64,000 nt of DNA from Actinostola sp. cb2023 (taxonomy: Eukaryota > Cnidaria > Anthozoa > Actiniaria > Actinostolidae), in assembly GCA_033675265.1 (NCBI GenBank), contig JAUJYZ010000621.1, positions 283,501 to 347,500 on the forward strand, read 5' to 3'. The first letter of the stretch is position 1. Every line of letters begins with the position of its first letter. Under the pieces are notes generated by a model. The model did not search any database. It saw only the letters and a program-made list of their open reading frames with translations, and was not told the DNA's origin. The translations under genes and the position numbers were made by a program. This document shows, piece after piece, positions 31,723 to 44,231 of the stretch.

Positions 31723-32754
31723 CCTGTACAAGATGGGACTCAGCCAATCAAATGAATGCAGCTCAGGGAAAACTCGTAAGCGACGTTTCCCGTGCAAAAC
31801 AAAAATGTTGTAGTATTTTTGAGCGAAACGCACGTTGCATAACACCCCAAGTGTCTTGGAGCTTTTCATCCGCCAAATTGGAAGTCGTAAATAAAACCAA
31901 TTTCTCTTCTATTACAAGAACTTATCGCCGTAAAAATGTAACTACAAACTGCAATTTAGCAAGTGTTTTAAAGCCGGTTGAGTTCGCGGATTCATCGAGT
32001 CGGTGCTTGAATAGTTTGCTAGCTTTTCTTAATAATATAATTATGTAAAAAAGTATGTAAAATGCAAAGTTTCAACGTTCGTTTCCCTCAAAAATTCTAC
32101 AAGCTTTTATTTGTACTCGGAAAACGATGAATGACTTGCTGGGAAAACTCGTAAGCGATGTGCTGCATTCATTTGATTGGCTGAGTCCCAGTGAGTCAAG
32201 ACGGAAGATTTTTTTCCTAAGGGGGTGGTGCAGTGTCACGGATTGGTACATTTTTTGTGCTTTGGGGAGTAGGGGATGGGATCAGTTGTCTCTTACCATT
32301 GATACCAGCCGACCAATCAGCTGCAGTTTTGCAGTCGTGATCTGCATGTGACTTCATGCAAATTGGTAATAGAACGGGATGAAACACTGTCAAGACGAAG
32401 TCAAATTTGGATTGTTCATCGCATGAAACGAGCAGAAAATATGCCGTTGGTTTCGATTTTTTGGCTCAAGCTAAGAGTTTGGGAATGCCCTCTCGTCGTC
32501 CTTTGGTGCTGTGGGGTTATTTGGGGGAATTGAGGGATTTTAGGGGTAAAAATCGAGCGGTAGCCGTTGGAGGTAGCGCTCGTAGTTTCCTGCCTTGTCA
32601 CTGTATAGTAACGAGGGGAAAAAATAATAAAAACAGCGTCTAATGTGGATAAAACTACCAGAAATGACTTTATCTATAAATAATACTGACAAGACACAAT
32701 ATATTTTTCATTTCATAGAAGTTTTTATTTTTCTTAATTTTTTACATGTTGATT
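31723..32754. other. Arm sequence with an inverted pair, no gene recognised
   Basis: GGGACTCAGCCAATCAAATG (31736) mirrors CATTTGATTGGCTGAGTCCC (32169), and GGGAAAACTCGTAAGCGACG (31768) parallels 32140, so a foldback pair brackets 31736-32190. The frame at 31653-32048 (131 codons) is open on both arms but has no domain I recognise and runs through the foldback. Confidence 0.45.
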
Positions 32755-32888
32755 GCTTGGGCTGCCTGTGGTCTTTTTGGTGATACAAATGGAAAACCCA
32801 GCATTTTCTGGTGACGATTGACTCTTCAGGATGTAATGAGGTTGCCGAGTGATGAAACAAAGTTAATATTATCACAGGTAGCCCAAGC
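32755..32888. mobile_element. GGGCTGCCTGTG-family MITE
   Basis: GCTTGGGCTGCCTGTGGT at 32755 is mirrored by CACAGGTAGCCCAAGC at 32873-32888. Same family as the MITE in the IMPACT intron; mirror copy at about 56906-57034. Confidence 0.7.
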
Positions 32889-33054
32889 TCACCATTTGAA
32901 GCTTTATATAGAGATTGTGCAGTGTAAAATTTATTAAAAATAGAAAATACAATAAATGGTTTTTAAATTGATTGTAGTTGTTCTTTGTGAGTTTATTTAA
33001 CTTTTGGGAACATTTGGTGTCACTACGATTAAAAATAAGCGAGTTATAGCCATT

Positions 33055-33330
33055 TGAATTTTACCCTATGGTGTATACCCTAAGAAGAAGGCTTCCCATT
33101 TGAATTTCACCCTATGGTGTATTCCCTAAGAAGAAGGCTTCCCATTTGAATTTTACCCTATGGTGTATACCATAAGAAGAAGGCTTCCCATTTGAATTTT
33201 ACCCTATGGTGTATATCCTAAGAAGAAGGCTTCCCATTTGAATTTTACGCTATGGTGTATACCATAAGAAGAAGGCTTCCCCATTTGAATTTTACCCTAT
33301 GGTGTATACCCTAAGAAGAAGGGAAGCCTA
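33055..33330. repeat. Tandem repeat, six 46-bp units (left arm)
   Basis: Unit holds CCCATTTGAATTTTACCCTA, TGGTGTATACCCTAAGAAG and AAGGCTT. Six copies here, five in the mirror at 56515-56745, and a further cluster at 63839-63955 in the duplicated downstream region. Confidence 0.95.
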
Positions 33331-33676
33331 GTTTTAAAAGTACAACTATAAATACATCTAGAATAATTATTGGGCTAAATACAGTCATATGGTATGGTTA
33401 TAATAGGATAATATAGTAAAGCCAAGGAAAAAGAAATTGGTGGCAGGGTGACCACAACAGTGTGAGCCAATCACTGCGAACCCTTGTTCAATTTGAAATA
33501 GTATTTCCTGTCAGAAATTAAGTCAGTTGATTTATATGATATTTCTATTTCAAGGACTTGAACAGATATTTCCAGTCCTAGGACTTGAAATAATATTTCA
33601 AAGTAATCTAGAGCAGACTTGAAACGGCATTCCAAAGTACTCTTAGAGTGGACTTTCCGGGGAATCCAGGTCTATC
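33331..33676. other. Unique arm sequence downstream of the IMPACT exon
   Basis: Shared with about 56160-56510 (mirror) and 62690-62900 (older duplicate). Contains repeated GACTTGAAATA/TATTTCA motifs. No gene. Confidence 0.4.
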
Positions 33677-33780
33677 TAGCCTGTGTAGACAGGCTCTAGG
33701 GGAAGAGAATGGGAAGGAGTGGGGGCAGTCCTCCACCCCTCCCGCTCCTTTCCCCTAGAGCCAGCTGGCTACACAGGCTA
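33677..33780. mobile_element. 104-bp hairpin MITE
   Basis: TAGCCTGTGTAGACAGGCTC to its mirror GAGCCAGCTGGCTACACAGG-CTA. Flanks AGGTCTATC and AGGTCTCAT match at 7 of 9 positions, suggesting an old 9-bp duplication. Copies at 56055-56158 and 61797-61900. Confidence 0.8.
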
Positions 33781-34075
33781 AGGTCTCATGTGACCAAATT
33801 GAGGGCACCTGGTTGGCTGTTTACCTCGTGAATAATTAATGAGTTTTTTAAAAACTATATCCTACTAGTTTTTTTTAGATTTGATTTTTGGTCTCCGTTC
33901 CCAAACTCTGAAAAACGTTTTAAATCTTTAACATCGTTATTATTGCGGCTGGGATATCGGCTGATAATAGCGCACGATGCACTGTTGTTGCTGGCTTCCT
34001 CGTCTTATCATTGTTTGTATCTTTGCATTTCTAATTTGTATTTTCTCTCTGCCGATTCACTTCAGGTACTATCGA

Positions 34076-35173
34076 TTATTTGTGCTTTCTTGTTCCTTTG
34101 CTTTTGCCGTTTTTCTTCGATTCCTGCTTTTGCGGTTCGGCACTAGTCTCCTTTGCAACCAACTTAAATAGATCGCTTTGTATGACGGAACTGCGGTAGG
34201 CTGCAGAGGAGACTAGTTTGGCACCTGCAGTGCTCTTCGTTCCAATGAGCTCGCGTTCAGAAGCTAACTTTATCACCTCTGTGGCGCATGCGTTAATATG
34301 ATGAAACCTGTCACTCCCAATGTGTACACCTCCATGCCAGCGTGTTACTATGACAACCGCATTCTCTACATTCAATACTTGCAACAACTCTAGCAGCCTT
34401 CTCCCTCCTTTATTTTCGCCGTCATCACGACCTTCTTCAAGATAAGTCTTCTTCTCTTCGATATAAATCCTGTAGGCCAGCATATTGCACGTTGCACCTG
34501 CAATCTTGTGATCTTTTTTCAGTTGAGTCAACACTTGTTCCACTTGGTCTTGAGATGTGACATGAGCAAGGTGAGCTTGGAACTTGCTCTTTCGATCAGG
34601 AGGAGTAACCTTTCCGTGGATGATTTCAAATTCAGCTTGTTTTAGACGATATGCAGAATGTGCAGCTTTGTGCTTCCTGGCTTCGAAGTAGTCCTCAATC
34701 TTTTCCAAAAACAGCACTACGTCCTCTGGAGTTTTATATTCGACCAGTTCATGTGATATTAGTAAATCCAATGCGCGTTCGTTGATATTCTTAAACATGT
34801 CAAGACCTAAATAGACCTCTCCTTGCCAACACGTTACTATGACAACCACATTCCTAGCATCGATTTCTTTTAACAGATATTCAAGCCTTGTTCCTGCTAA
34901 ATATTCCCCACCGTCATCACTGTCGCTAAGGTATAAACTTTCGTCGGCTTCAAAAACTCTAGAGGCCCAGATAATATTAGATGCCTCGGCATATTTTGAG
35001 TTTTTCGTGAAGCGATCCAGCACTTTGTGTACTTGGTCTTGGGAAGTGACCTCAGCAAAATGAGCTTGGAATTTACTTTCACGATCTGTGGTGGTGGTTC
35101 CATGAACAATGCATAATGATAGTTTCTCGATTGTTTTCTGTTACTTCTTTGACTGCCTCGGGTGCAACTAGCG
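34076..35173 (-). pseudogene. Double IMPACT-domain exon, left-arm copy B, one-base frameshift
   Basis: Acceptor TTTTTCAG at the 5' end, stop TAA at 34076-34078. From about 35023 on it is open for 315 codons through both IMPACT domains: domain 1 with DDGGEYLAGTRLEYLL and CWQGEVYLG, domain 2 with FQAHLAHV, DDGENKGGRRLLELL, RWHGGVHIG and DRFHHIN, then a lysine-rich tail. One extra A in a GAAAAC run near 35133 shifts the frame of the first 13 or so codons relative to the right-arm copy, which is open. Compared with the copy at 60436 it has about 20 extra residues before the tail, flanked by repeated CTAGTCTCC/GGAGACTAG, which looks like a small MITE made into coding sequence. No HEPN exon is available upstream because the palindrome axis intervenes. 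Confidence 0.8.
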
Positions 35174-35483
35174 CTGAAAAAGAACGTGCATGGCATAGCT
35201 GAAGTTAGTTATAATCATCATATTTAGTTTTGCTTTTATGTTTGTTTGGTCTCTTGCTTTTTAAAGTTTGCGTGTACATGTAAGAATTGCTTTTCTTTCC
35301 TCCTTTTTCTCATTTCACAAATTTCCATTTCCTTCTAATTTTCCCCTTCCCTCTCTTTTTTACCATTCCTTTACTTCTTTTTTCATTTCATTACTTAATT
35401 TTCTTTTCCATTTCAGTTTACTTTCCTATTTCTTGTCGCCCTTCTTTCTCGTTTCTGTTTCAGTCATTATTCCATAGACACAC

Positions 35484-35638
35484 CTTTCTTCCTATACGGT
35501 ATAAGTTCCTCCCGTGCATGCAAGTATTCATCTTCAGATACAGTCACTGTGAACTCCACTTTGTCCCGGTATCGTTTCCGGATTTCTTCGGTAACGAGAA
35601 TGTTTTCAAGATCTTCTCTCAACTTGCCAGTTTGATAC
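35484..35638 (-). CDS. Exon 3 of truncated fusion copy B (left arm)
   Basis: 155 bp, acceptor AATAAAG, donor AAAG|GTGTGT. Open in the expected frame: YQTGKLREDLENILVTEEI then KVEFTVTVSEDEYLHA. Phase 2 in and phase 1 out, as in the gene at 12149-13608. It ends with a short RKK stretch instead of the membrane tail. Confidence 0.75.
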
Positions 35639-38600
35639 CTTTATTAAAAAATACGAAAAGTTCAATTTCAATGATAATTGTTAACAGTTATATGCCTTTA
35701 TCTTGGTTGGAAAATGGCAACAATTCCGGTAAAAAATGTTGGTCAGTCACAGGCAGCCCAATCATTCTTCTGAGGCTACTTATAACAAGACGCTCAATGA
35801 GCGTACACTCGGGCTTATGACAAGGACAATGTCAGTTGCGTGAGGAGAGACCTGAGAATGACTGACAGTTGCGTGACGAGGGAGACTATGTATATATGTG
35901 TCGAGTTCATTTGATTTGCTTTTGACTTTGAGTTCATTTGATTATTGGTTTGTTTGTCTAATTAATGCGCTTCTCTATTGTGCAAGTATATAAATAGGCT
36001 AAATCTACTTTGGCATGATCCCAAATTTCGTACATTGACCTTGCTCGTCTTTGCTTTGATGAAGTTTTGAAGTACGATTTATACGATTCCTTTTCCTCCT
36101 GAATTTTTCAAACGTCGAATCAAATAAACATCCATCATGAGTTACTGAAAATAACTGCTCGACTGGCTCGACTGTTTGCATGACTTCTGTACATATAGCT
36201 TTCTGTCAATAGATGTAGTTATACATCGTTGGTCGTGAGTTTAATTATAAATACTCAAGGACATAACTGTACACGTACTATTACAATTAGCAAACAAACA
36301 TGGCATAGCGAGGTCATGATAGTTTTTGAGTTCATTTCATTTGCTTTTCAGTCTCGACTGGCTCGACTGTTTGCATGACTTCTGTACATATAGCTTTCCA
36401 TAATAGATGTAGTTACATCGCTGGTCGTGAGTTCAATTATAAATACTCAAGGACAGAACTGTACACGTACTATTACAATTAGCAACAAAAGGCCTACTCT
36501 GGGGTCCAATGTCGCCTAATAACAAACATGACATAGCGATCTAGAATCCTGACCTTTCGATAGCTTCAAGATCTACAGATGCTTTCAAAACTAAGATTCA
36601 AATCTACTTGAGTCCTGTGTGTCGTTTGTTTTCCCTTATCTGCTTCAGGAGTAATCTTGAAACTCGATACGATCAAATAGTTCGCATTCTTTCTTCATTC
36701 TTCGCATTTTTTCTTCATTCCATGACCATGAAAAAAAATAAAAATAAAAACAAGACGCTCAATGAGCGTATACTCGGGCTTATGACAAGGACAATGTCAG
36801 TTGCGTGAGGATCGAGAGACCTGACAATGACTGACAGTTGCGTAACGAGGGAGACTATGTATATCGACCCGTTTGTGGCGCCATGAATATGCAACCTCAA
36901 GTGACCTCAAGTACGTTTCAAGACGTTCGATATACGTATCTCGAACAGTCGGAGATCTTTATCGATACTCATCGATACAAATAATCTCTCTCGTCACGCA
37001 ACTGTCATTGTCATATTAAATACCCGACTATACGCTCATTGAGCGTCTTCTTCTGTAACAGATCCCTAAAATCTAATGACGTTTTGATTTCGATTGTATT
37101 TTTGCCGTTCACTGACCTGTTTTGAGTTCTAAAACAAGGACAATGTCAGTTGCGTGAGAGACCTGACAATGACTGACAGTTGCGTGACGAGGTAGACTAT
37201 GTATATATGTGTCGAGTTCATTTGATTTGCTTTTGACTTTGAGTTCATTTGATTACCCTTTGACTTTGAGTTCAATTGATTTGCTTTTGATGAGTTCGTG
37301 TAAAGGCCCTGTCGAAAACGCTCAACATCTTTTAGAGTTGGCCCACACGAATCGGCGTATGCGTTTGTATGTGAGAGCGTATTTAAGAGGAACTGATGGA
37401 TGGCTTGCCTTGGATACAACATAATTTCTCTTCTGCACAGGTCAACTCAGCTTCTCAGTTTCACTTCTAGTCGTCGAAGACGATGACTTAGCACTATCTC
37501 AGTATCTGCCCTGAGCGAAGAATACTTCGGATTTAGTACCCTTCTGTACATGTAGCTTTCCATAATAGATGTAGTTACATCGCTGGTCGTGAGTTCAATT
37601 ATAAATACTCAAGATCGACAGAGCTGTACACGTACTATTACAATTAGCAACAAAAGGCCTACTCTGGGGTCCAATGTCGCCTAATAACAAACATGACATA
37701 GCGAGGTCATGATAGTTTTTGAGTTCATTTCATTTGCTTTTCAGTTCATTTTTTGATGAGTTCGAGTTCGTGGAACGAAGTCGTAGAACAGCCCTTTCGA
37801 AAACGCTCGAGGAAGATTTAGAGTATGCGTATCTGGTATGTAGTACGCGTATGCGTTTCGATGGCTTGCTTTTCAGTCTCGACTGGCTCGACTGTTTGCA
37901 TGACTTCTGTACATATAGCTTTCCGTATTAGATGTAGTTACATCGCTGGTCGTGAGTTCAATTATAAATACTCAAGGACATAACTGTACACGTACTATTA
38001 CAATTAGCAACAAAAGGCCTACTCTGGGGTCCAATGTCGCCTAATAACAAACATGACATAGCGAACTAGAATCCTGACCTTTCGATAGCTTCAAGATCTA
38101 CAGCTGCTTTCAAAACTAAGATTCAAATCTACTTGAGTCCTGTGTGTCGTTTGTCTTCCCTTATCTGCTTCAGGAGTAATCTTGAAACTCGATACGATCA
38201 AATAGTTCGCATTCTTTCTTCATTCTTCGCATTTTTTCTTCATTCCATGACCATGAAAAAAATAAAAATAAAAATAATAAAAAGAAAGTCCATTTTATAA
38301 CTCGGGCTTCCTTCGGAAGGGCCCGAGTAATAATAATAACAAGACGCTCAATGAGCGTACACTCGGGCTTATGACAAGGACAATGTCAATTTGCGTGAGG
38401 AGAGACCTGAAAATGACTGACAGTTGCGTGACGAGGGAGACTATGTATATACATGTATGTGTCGAGTTCATTTGATTTGCCTTTGACTTTGAGTTCATTT
38501 GATTACCTTTTTGACTTTGAGTTCAATTGATTTGATTTTGATGAGTTCGTGTAAAGGCCCCCTCTCTAGCTTCAGATCCCGAAACGTCGAGTTTGGAATC

Positions 38601-41600
38601 GAGTTCGGGTTCGGGTTCGGGTTCGAGTTACGGTTCGAACGTCGAATAAAACAAGGACATCTTCTTCAATACAATATCATTTCTCTGACGTCATGACAAT
38701 CAGTGACAGTTGAGTGACGAGGGAGACCATGTGGCGGGTGAGTACGTACATGATACGTCTTGAGGTTGCATAGGTCAGATGGTTCTGATAACGCCCTCAC
38801 GTTTGTTTTTGTTAAATATATTTTAAGCGAGCTTCTAGTCCTTCTACCACTTCTAGTCATTGAACGATGAACTAGAATCCTGACCTTTAATAGCTTGAAG
38901 ATCTACAGCTGCTTTCAAAACTAAGATTCAAATCTACTTGAGTCCTGTGTGTCGTTTGTTTTTTTCTTATCTGCTGAGTAATCTTGAAACTCGATACGAT
39001 TAAATACGTCGCATACTTTCGTCATTCTTTAGCCGAACAAAACTACGACTACTACCGAAAAACGCATTTTATAACTCGGGCTTCCTTCGGAAGGGCCCGA
39101 GTAACAAGACGCTCAATGAGCGTACACTCGGGCTTATGACAAGGACAATGTCAGTTGCGTGAGGAGAGACCTGACAATGACTGACAGTTGCGTGACGAGG
39201 GAGACTATGTATAGCATAGATAAAAATACGGTGATAACGACGGTACATGCACTCCATTATAACTCTCTCTTTGACATACAAAAATACTATTTTGAACAGC
39301 ATTAACACAATTAACTGCTTCTGTTAGATTTAAGATGTGACCTCAAGTGACCTCAAATACGTTTAAATACGTACCACAGTGTACCTTCAAGAGTCCGCGG
39401 AGATCTTTATCTATGAGTCAGACACAAGTCTCCCTCGTCATTGAGCGTCTTCTTCTGTAATAGATCCCTAAAATCTAAGGACGTTTTGATTTCGATTGTA
39501 TTTTTGCCGTTCACTGACCTGTTTTGAGCGTGGAAATTCGGTTTTAAATCAACGGTTCTAAAATTAGGTCGCGTAATAGATGTATGACTCAGATAAGGAT
39601 CACTTTACAACTGTCATCTTACTGAAAAGAACACGGATTTTCGAACATTGACCTTGCTCGATCGCCTTTGTCTCAATTCATTTTTGGATATGAGTTCGAG
39701 TTCGTGGAACGCCGATAAAACACGCGCTTTTTAAAACATGCTCATTTCACAGACAAAAGCATACGGCTATTCGTGTGGGCCCACTCTGAAAGATGTCGTT
39801 TCATTTATAACAAAAACAAACGCGCCTTAGCTTCATCGTGGAACGATCACCTAGAATCCTGACCTTAATAGCTTGAAGATCTATGATGAGAAATCTTGAA
39901 ACTCGATACAATCAAATACATCGCATTCTTTCTTCATTCTTCGCATTTTTTCTTCATTCCATAACCAGGAAAATAAAAAAAATAAAAAAAATAAAGTGTA
40001 TTTTCTAACTCGGGCTTCCTTCGGAAGGGCCCGAGTAAAAAGAAAGTCCATTTTATAACTCGGGCTTCCTTCGGAAGGGCCCGAGTAATAAACAAGACGC
40101 TCAATGAGCGTACACTCAGGCATTATGACAATGAGAGGGAGACTATGTGTCGGTGAGCATAGATAAAGATCTCCAAATCAGTACGTACTTGGTACATCTT
40201 GAGGTTGCATAGGTCAGATGGTTCTGATAACGCCCTTCGTTTGTTCGTTGTAATTGAAGGCGCGTTTGTTTTTGTTAAATATATTTAAGCTTACAAAGGC
40301 TTCAATAGCACTATTTTCAGTCAATCATGCTTCTTCGATACAATATCATTTCTCTTCTGCATATTAAACACAACTACTTCTCTCTCGATACAGCACAAGC
40401 TTCTACGCAGCACTTCTAGTCGGTAGTCGTGGAACGATGAGTTAGCACTTCTATTAACGATGACCCAGCACTTCTAATCTTCGAACCTAGGAGTAATCTG
40501 GCGCCAGTAATCTTGAAACTCTATACGATCAAATACTTCGCATTTTATGTACCGATACGATCTAATCGACCACGTTTTCAGACAATCGAAACTCTGAAAC
40601 ATACATTCCTGGCATTTTGTGTGTGCGTTTTTTACTCGGGCCCTTCCGAAGGAAGCCCGAGTTAGAAAATGCGTTTTTCGGTAGTAGTAGTAGTCGTAGT
40701 TTTTTTAGTCGGTTAAAGAATGACGAAAGTATGCGACGTATTTAATCGTATCCGGAGTTTCAAGTTTAACAAAAACAAACGTGAGGGCGTTATCAGAACC
40801 ATCTGACCTATGCAACCTCAAGACGTATCATTTTCAATAACTCACGATGAATGTTTTATTTTATTCCACGTTTGAAAAATTCACAAGGAAAAGGAATCGT
40901 AAAAAATCGTACTTCAAAACTACATCAAAGCAAAGGCGAGAAAGGTCAATGTTCGAAAATCCGTGTTCTTTTCAGTACGATGACAGTTGTATGATCCTTG
41001 TCTGAGTCATACATTTATTACGCGATCTAATTTTAGAACCGCCACGTTAAGCGCTATTTAAAACAGAATTTCCACGCTCAAAACAGGTCAGTGAACGGCA
41101 GAAATACAATCGAAATCAAAACGTCCTTAGATTTTTATTAGGGATCTGTTGCAGAAGACGCTCAACGAGCGTATATTCGGGTATTCTTCGTTTGCACTTG
41201 ACGTCACTTCCCCTTGCGAATTAATTAAAAAAATTCTAAAATTTAGTTATGGATCCTATCAACTTGATTCTTGGCTGTGTTTTAGAGAATTGTGATATGA
41301 ATTGTTGTAGAAAGTTTCAGATGGGCTCGATCTTTTGTGGCTGAGTTTTCGAAGTTTGAATTGTGTCACGCAACTCTTACCAAACGCTAGTCACGTCTCT
41401 GAAAAGTCGTAGAAACCAACAAATTTGTACCAAATTAAATGGTTTTAGTTTTATAAATGTTTATAAGTTATATTTTTTGTGAAATTAAGTGATGTATATC
41501 AACTCTAAGCTTGAATTTATTTTTTGAAATCTAGGCCGCCATGTTGGAAGACATCGGTTGTCTTCCAACATGGCGCCGCCATACATTTACACCAAATATT

Positions 41601-43980
41601 TGGAAACTTCGTTCGCTCATAGCTCGGTAAAGAAATGCTCTAGTGCTCCCAAATTTGGCCCAGATTTGTTATTTTGCTAGCTCTACAAGCTCATAAGGTT
41701 TTTTTATTTTTATTTGGCAAAGGAAATGATATTTCGAAATTTGAGAACAGTCGTAATCCGCCAAATACCACGTGGTTGCAAACGAAGAATTGTGAGAATG
41801 ACAGTTGCGTGACGAGAAACTATTTATCTCGATGACTCATAAAGATTCGTGGAGGTACATCTGTATTACATCTTTAAATATACTTGAGGTCACTTGAGGT
41901 TGAATATTCATGGCGCGACAAACGTGTCAATTAATCCGAAGTTTTGTTCGCTCATGGCAGATACTGAGATATTGCTAAGTCATCGTATTCGACGACTAGA
42001 AGTGAAAGAAGCAGTTGACCTGTGCAGAAGAGAAATTATGTTGTATCCAAGGCAAGCCATCCATCAGTTCCTCTTAAATACGCTCTCACATACAAACGCA
42101 TACGCCGATTCGTGTGGGCCCACTCTAAAAGATGTTGAGCGTTTTCGACAGGGCCTTTACAGACTTTACATGAACTCATCAAAGTCCAAAGGTAATCAAT
42201 TGAACTCAAGCTATTTATATTCATTTTGATCATTCATTCCGTTAATTTCAGAATCCAACTAAACCTTAATTACATTATACAAATGCTGTACAACAAAAGA
42301 GCTCTTCTAACTATGAAAGAATATTGCAAATAATTTTTTTTGATTCGACGATTTATTGAATTGACCGAATTTCCTTTGCGATAACGAAGAAACCAAAGAG
42401 GTTATCAGAATCGTCTGACCATAAATATGATTTTCAACTGGAAGTACCAAGCACGTGTTACGGAAGTTCGATTCAGAGATGCTCACCGAAACACATATAC
42501 ATATTCTCTTTCTTCACGCAACTGTCAATCACTGTCAGGTCCCTCCTCACGCAACTGACACTGTTCTTGTTATCTATGCACACCAAAAAATATATAGATA
42601 AATATTCTTTTTCTTCAACGAACTGGCATTCATTTTCAGGTTCTTCCTCACGCAACTGACATTTTCCTTTTCATAATGCCCGAGTGAACGCTCATTGAGC
42701 GTCTTGTTTAATGGGTTACCTGTGGTAGAGCGAGAGCACCATAAGTATCGTATTAGCGGGAATCCTATGGTACCCTAACACTCAAATGGCTTCTTCTCTC
42801 TCTGAGCCAATCAAAGAACATGCATCTCATCTAATCAAATTCTTTTAATACGGCACACCACGGTACCCTAACTTCCCCCACATACGAAAACGACTCTTTA
42901 TTTCTACTGCATAGAACCCGCGGTCTTGCGGGACGTGCACAGGGATCCGAATATAATGTATTGCGAGCGAGTTGTGCACGCTCTACCATGTCCACGACAG
43001 AAAACCTATGAAAAAGACTCGCGCATACAAATATCTTTTTATTACTCGGGCCCAGGCCGTAGGCCGCCCGAGTTAGAAAATGCGTTTTTCGGTAGTAGTA
43101 GTTTTCTTCGGCTCAAGAATGACGAAAGTATGCGACGTATTTAATCGTATCGAGTTTCAAGATTACTCAGCAGATAAGAACAAACCACACACACAGGACT
43201 AAAGTAGATTATGAATCTTAGTTTTGAAAGCAACATGTCGTTAATAATCCGTTACTGAGCAGCTTCGTATTATGTCTCTGAAGCTAGAGAGCAAGGGTTT
43301 GATTTTTCAGTAGATTTTGTTTAGATAGCTAATATCGCTTTGCTTGCTGCCCGACTGTCGTAACGCGAGGGCGTTATCGGAACCATCTGACCTATGCAAC
43401 CTCAAAACGTATCATGTTCGTACTCATCCGACTCATAGTCTCCCTCGTCACTCAACTGTCACTGATTGTCATGACGTCAGAGAAATGATATTGTATTGAA
43501 GAAGATGTCCTTGTTTTATTCGACGTTCGAACCGTAACTCGAACCCGAACTCGAACTCGATTCCAAACTCGACGTTTCGGGATCTGAAGCTAGAGAGGGG
43601 GCCTTTACACGAACTCATCAAAATCAAATCAATTGAACTCAAAGTCGAAAGGTAATCAAATGAACTCAAAGTCAAAGGCAAATCAAATGAACTCGACACA
43701 TACATGTATATACAGTCTCCCTCGTCACGCAACTGTCAGTCATTGTCAGGTCTCTCCTCACGCAACTGACATTGTCCTTGTCATAAGCCCGAGTGTACGC
43801 TCATTGAGCGTCTTGTTTATTATAAGTAGCGTCAGAATTAAGAAATGGTTGGTCTGCCTGTGATCGGGCCCGTTTTCACATGACTTGAATGTTGCGAGTG
43901 AAAACCAAGGCGTGACCAGTCTGGTTAAATTAGGCCAGAGTTTTCGCAAATTCTTGAAGATCTAAAACGCGCCATTTTAC
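35639..43980. repeat. Intronic field of interspersed local repeats (left arm)
   Basis: An 8.3-kb intron between exons 2 and 3, almost wholly made of a limited set of modules: (a) GACGCTCAATGAGCGTA followed by GTTGCGTGAGGAGAGACC and GTTGCGTGACGAGGGAGAC; (b) the CTCGGGC hairpins; (c) 27-bp TTTGAGTTCATTTGATTTGC repeats; (d) a 120-bp block with CTACTCTGGGGTCCAATGTC in four copies (36235-38065); (e) TATGCGACGTATTTAATCGT; (f) TTGAGGTTGCATAGGTCAGA. Frames of up to 111 codons (such as 41894-42229) recur with the modules and show no domain. No autonomous transposase is seen. Confidence 0.8.
41530..41580. repeat. Hairpin with paired YY1-like motifs
   Basis: GCCGCCATGTTGGAAGACA and its mirror TGTCTTCCAACATGGCG around a short loop. 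The core resembles GCCGCCATNTTG. Mirror copy near 48255-48305. Confidence 0.7.
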
Positions 43981-44147
43981 CTTTTCCAGAAATCTTCAAG
44001 TGCATCGAGATCCTCCACTCGTAACAGAATCTTCACAGATCCCGCGTATACGTCTTGTACGACTATTCTCACGGCAGGGAAAAATGCCATCTTGGATTAA
44101 TGATTGGAGGTTGTCTCCAAATTGTTCCAAGACATAGCGTGTCACCC
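43981..44147 (-). pseudogene. Exon 2 of truncated fusion copy B (left arm)
   Basis: Acceptor GAGGCAG, donor GAAAAG|GTAAAA. YVLEQFGDNLQSLIQDGIFP is readable, then the frame shifts at the ATTTTTCCC run, after which VYAGSVKILLRVEDLDALEDF follows in another frame. The 5' part is about 16 bases shorter than in the intact gene. It is the outermost coding piece of this copy: homology to intron 1 upstream ends near 44232, where the palindrome core begins. Confidence 0.75.
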
Positions 44148-44231
44148 CTGCCTCGATGACACACTTGACAGTTGATCGCTATTACGAAGGCGATTGTTTA
44201 AACAAATAGATCAAGATTTAGAAATACAGTA

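Noticed and set aside
31653..32048. 131-codon frame identical in both arms
   Set aside because: It spans the edge of the GTGATTCGTGAT element and one arm of a foldback pair; no domain or splice support.
35268..35820. Phe-rich 177-codon plus-strand frame
   Set aside because: Antisense to exon 3 and the pyrimidine-rich intron before the IMPACT exon of the minus-strand gene.
38302..38328. CTCGGGC hairpin as a Helitron 3' end
   Set aside because: No CTRR end follows at the right distance and no TC start or AT insertion site is recognisable; flanks instead keep TAATA.
41894..42229. 111-codon frame present on both palindrome arms and partly at other repeats
   Set aside because: It follows repeat modules, breaks in other copies (for example 37129-37422), and shows no domain; conservation between the arms only reflects the palindrome.
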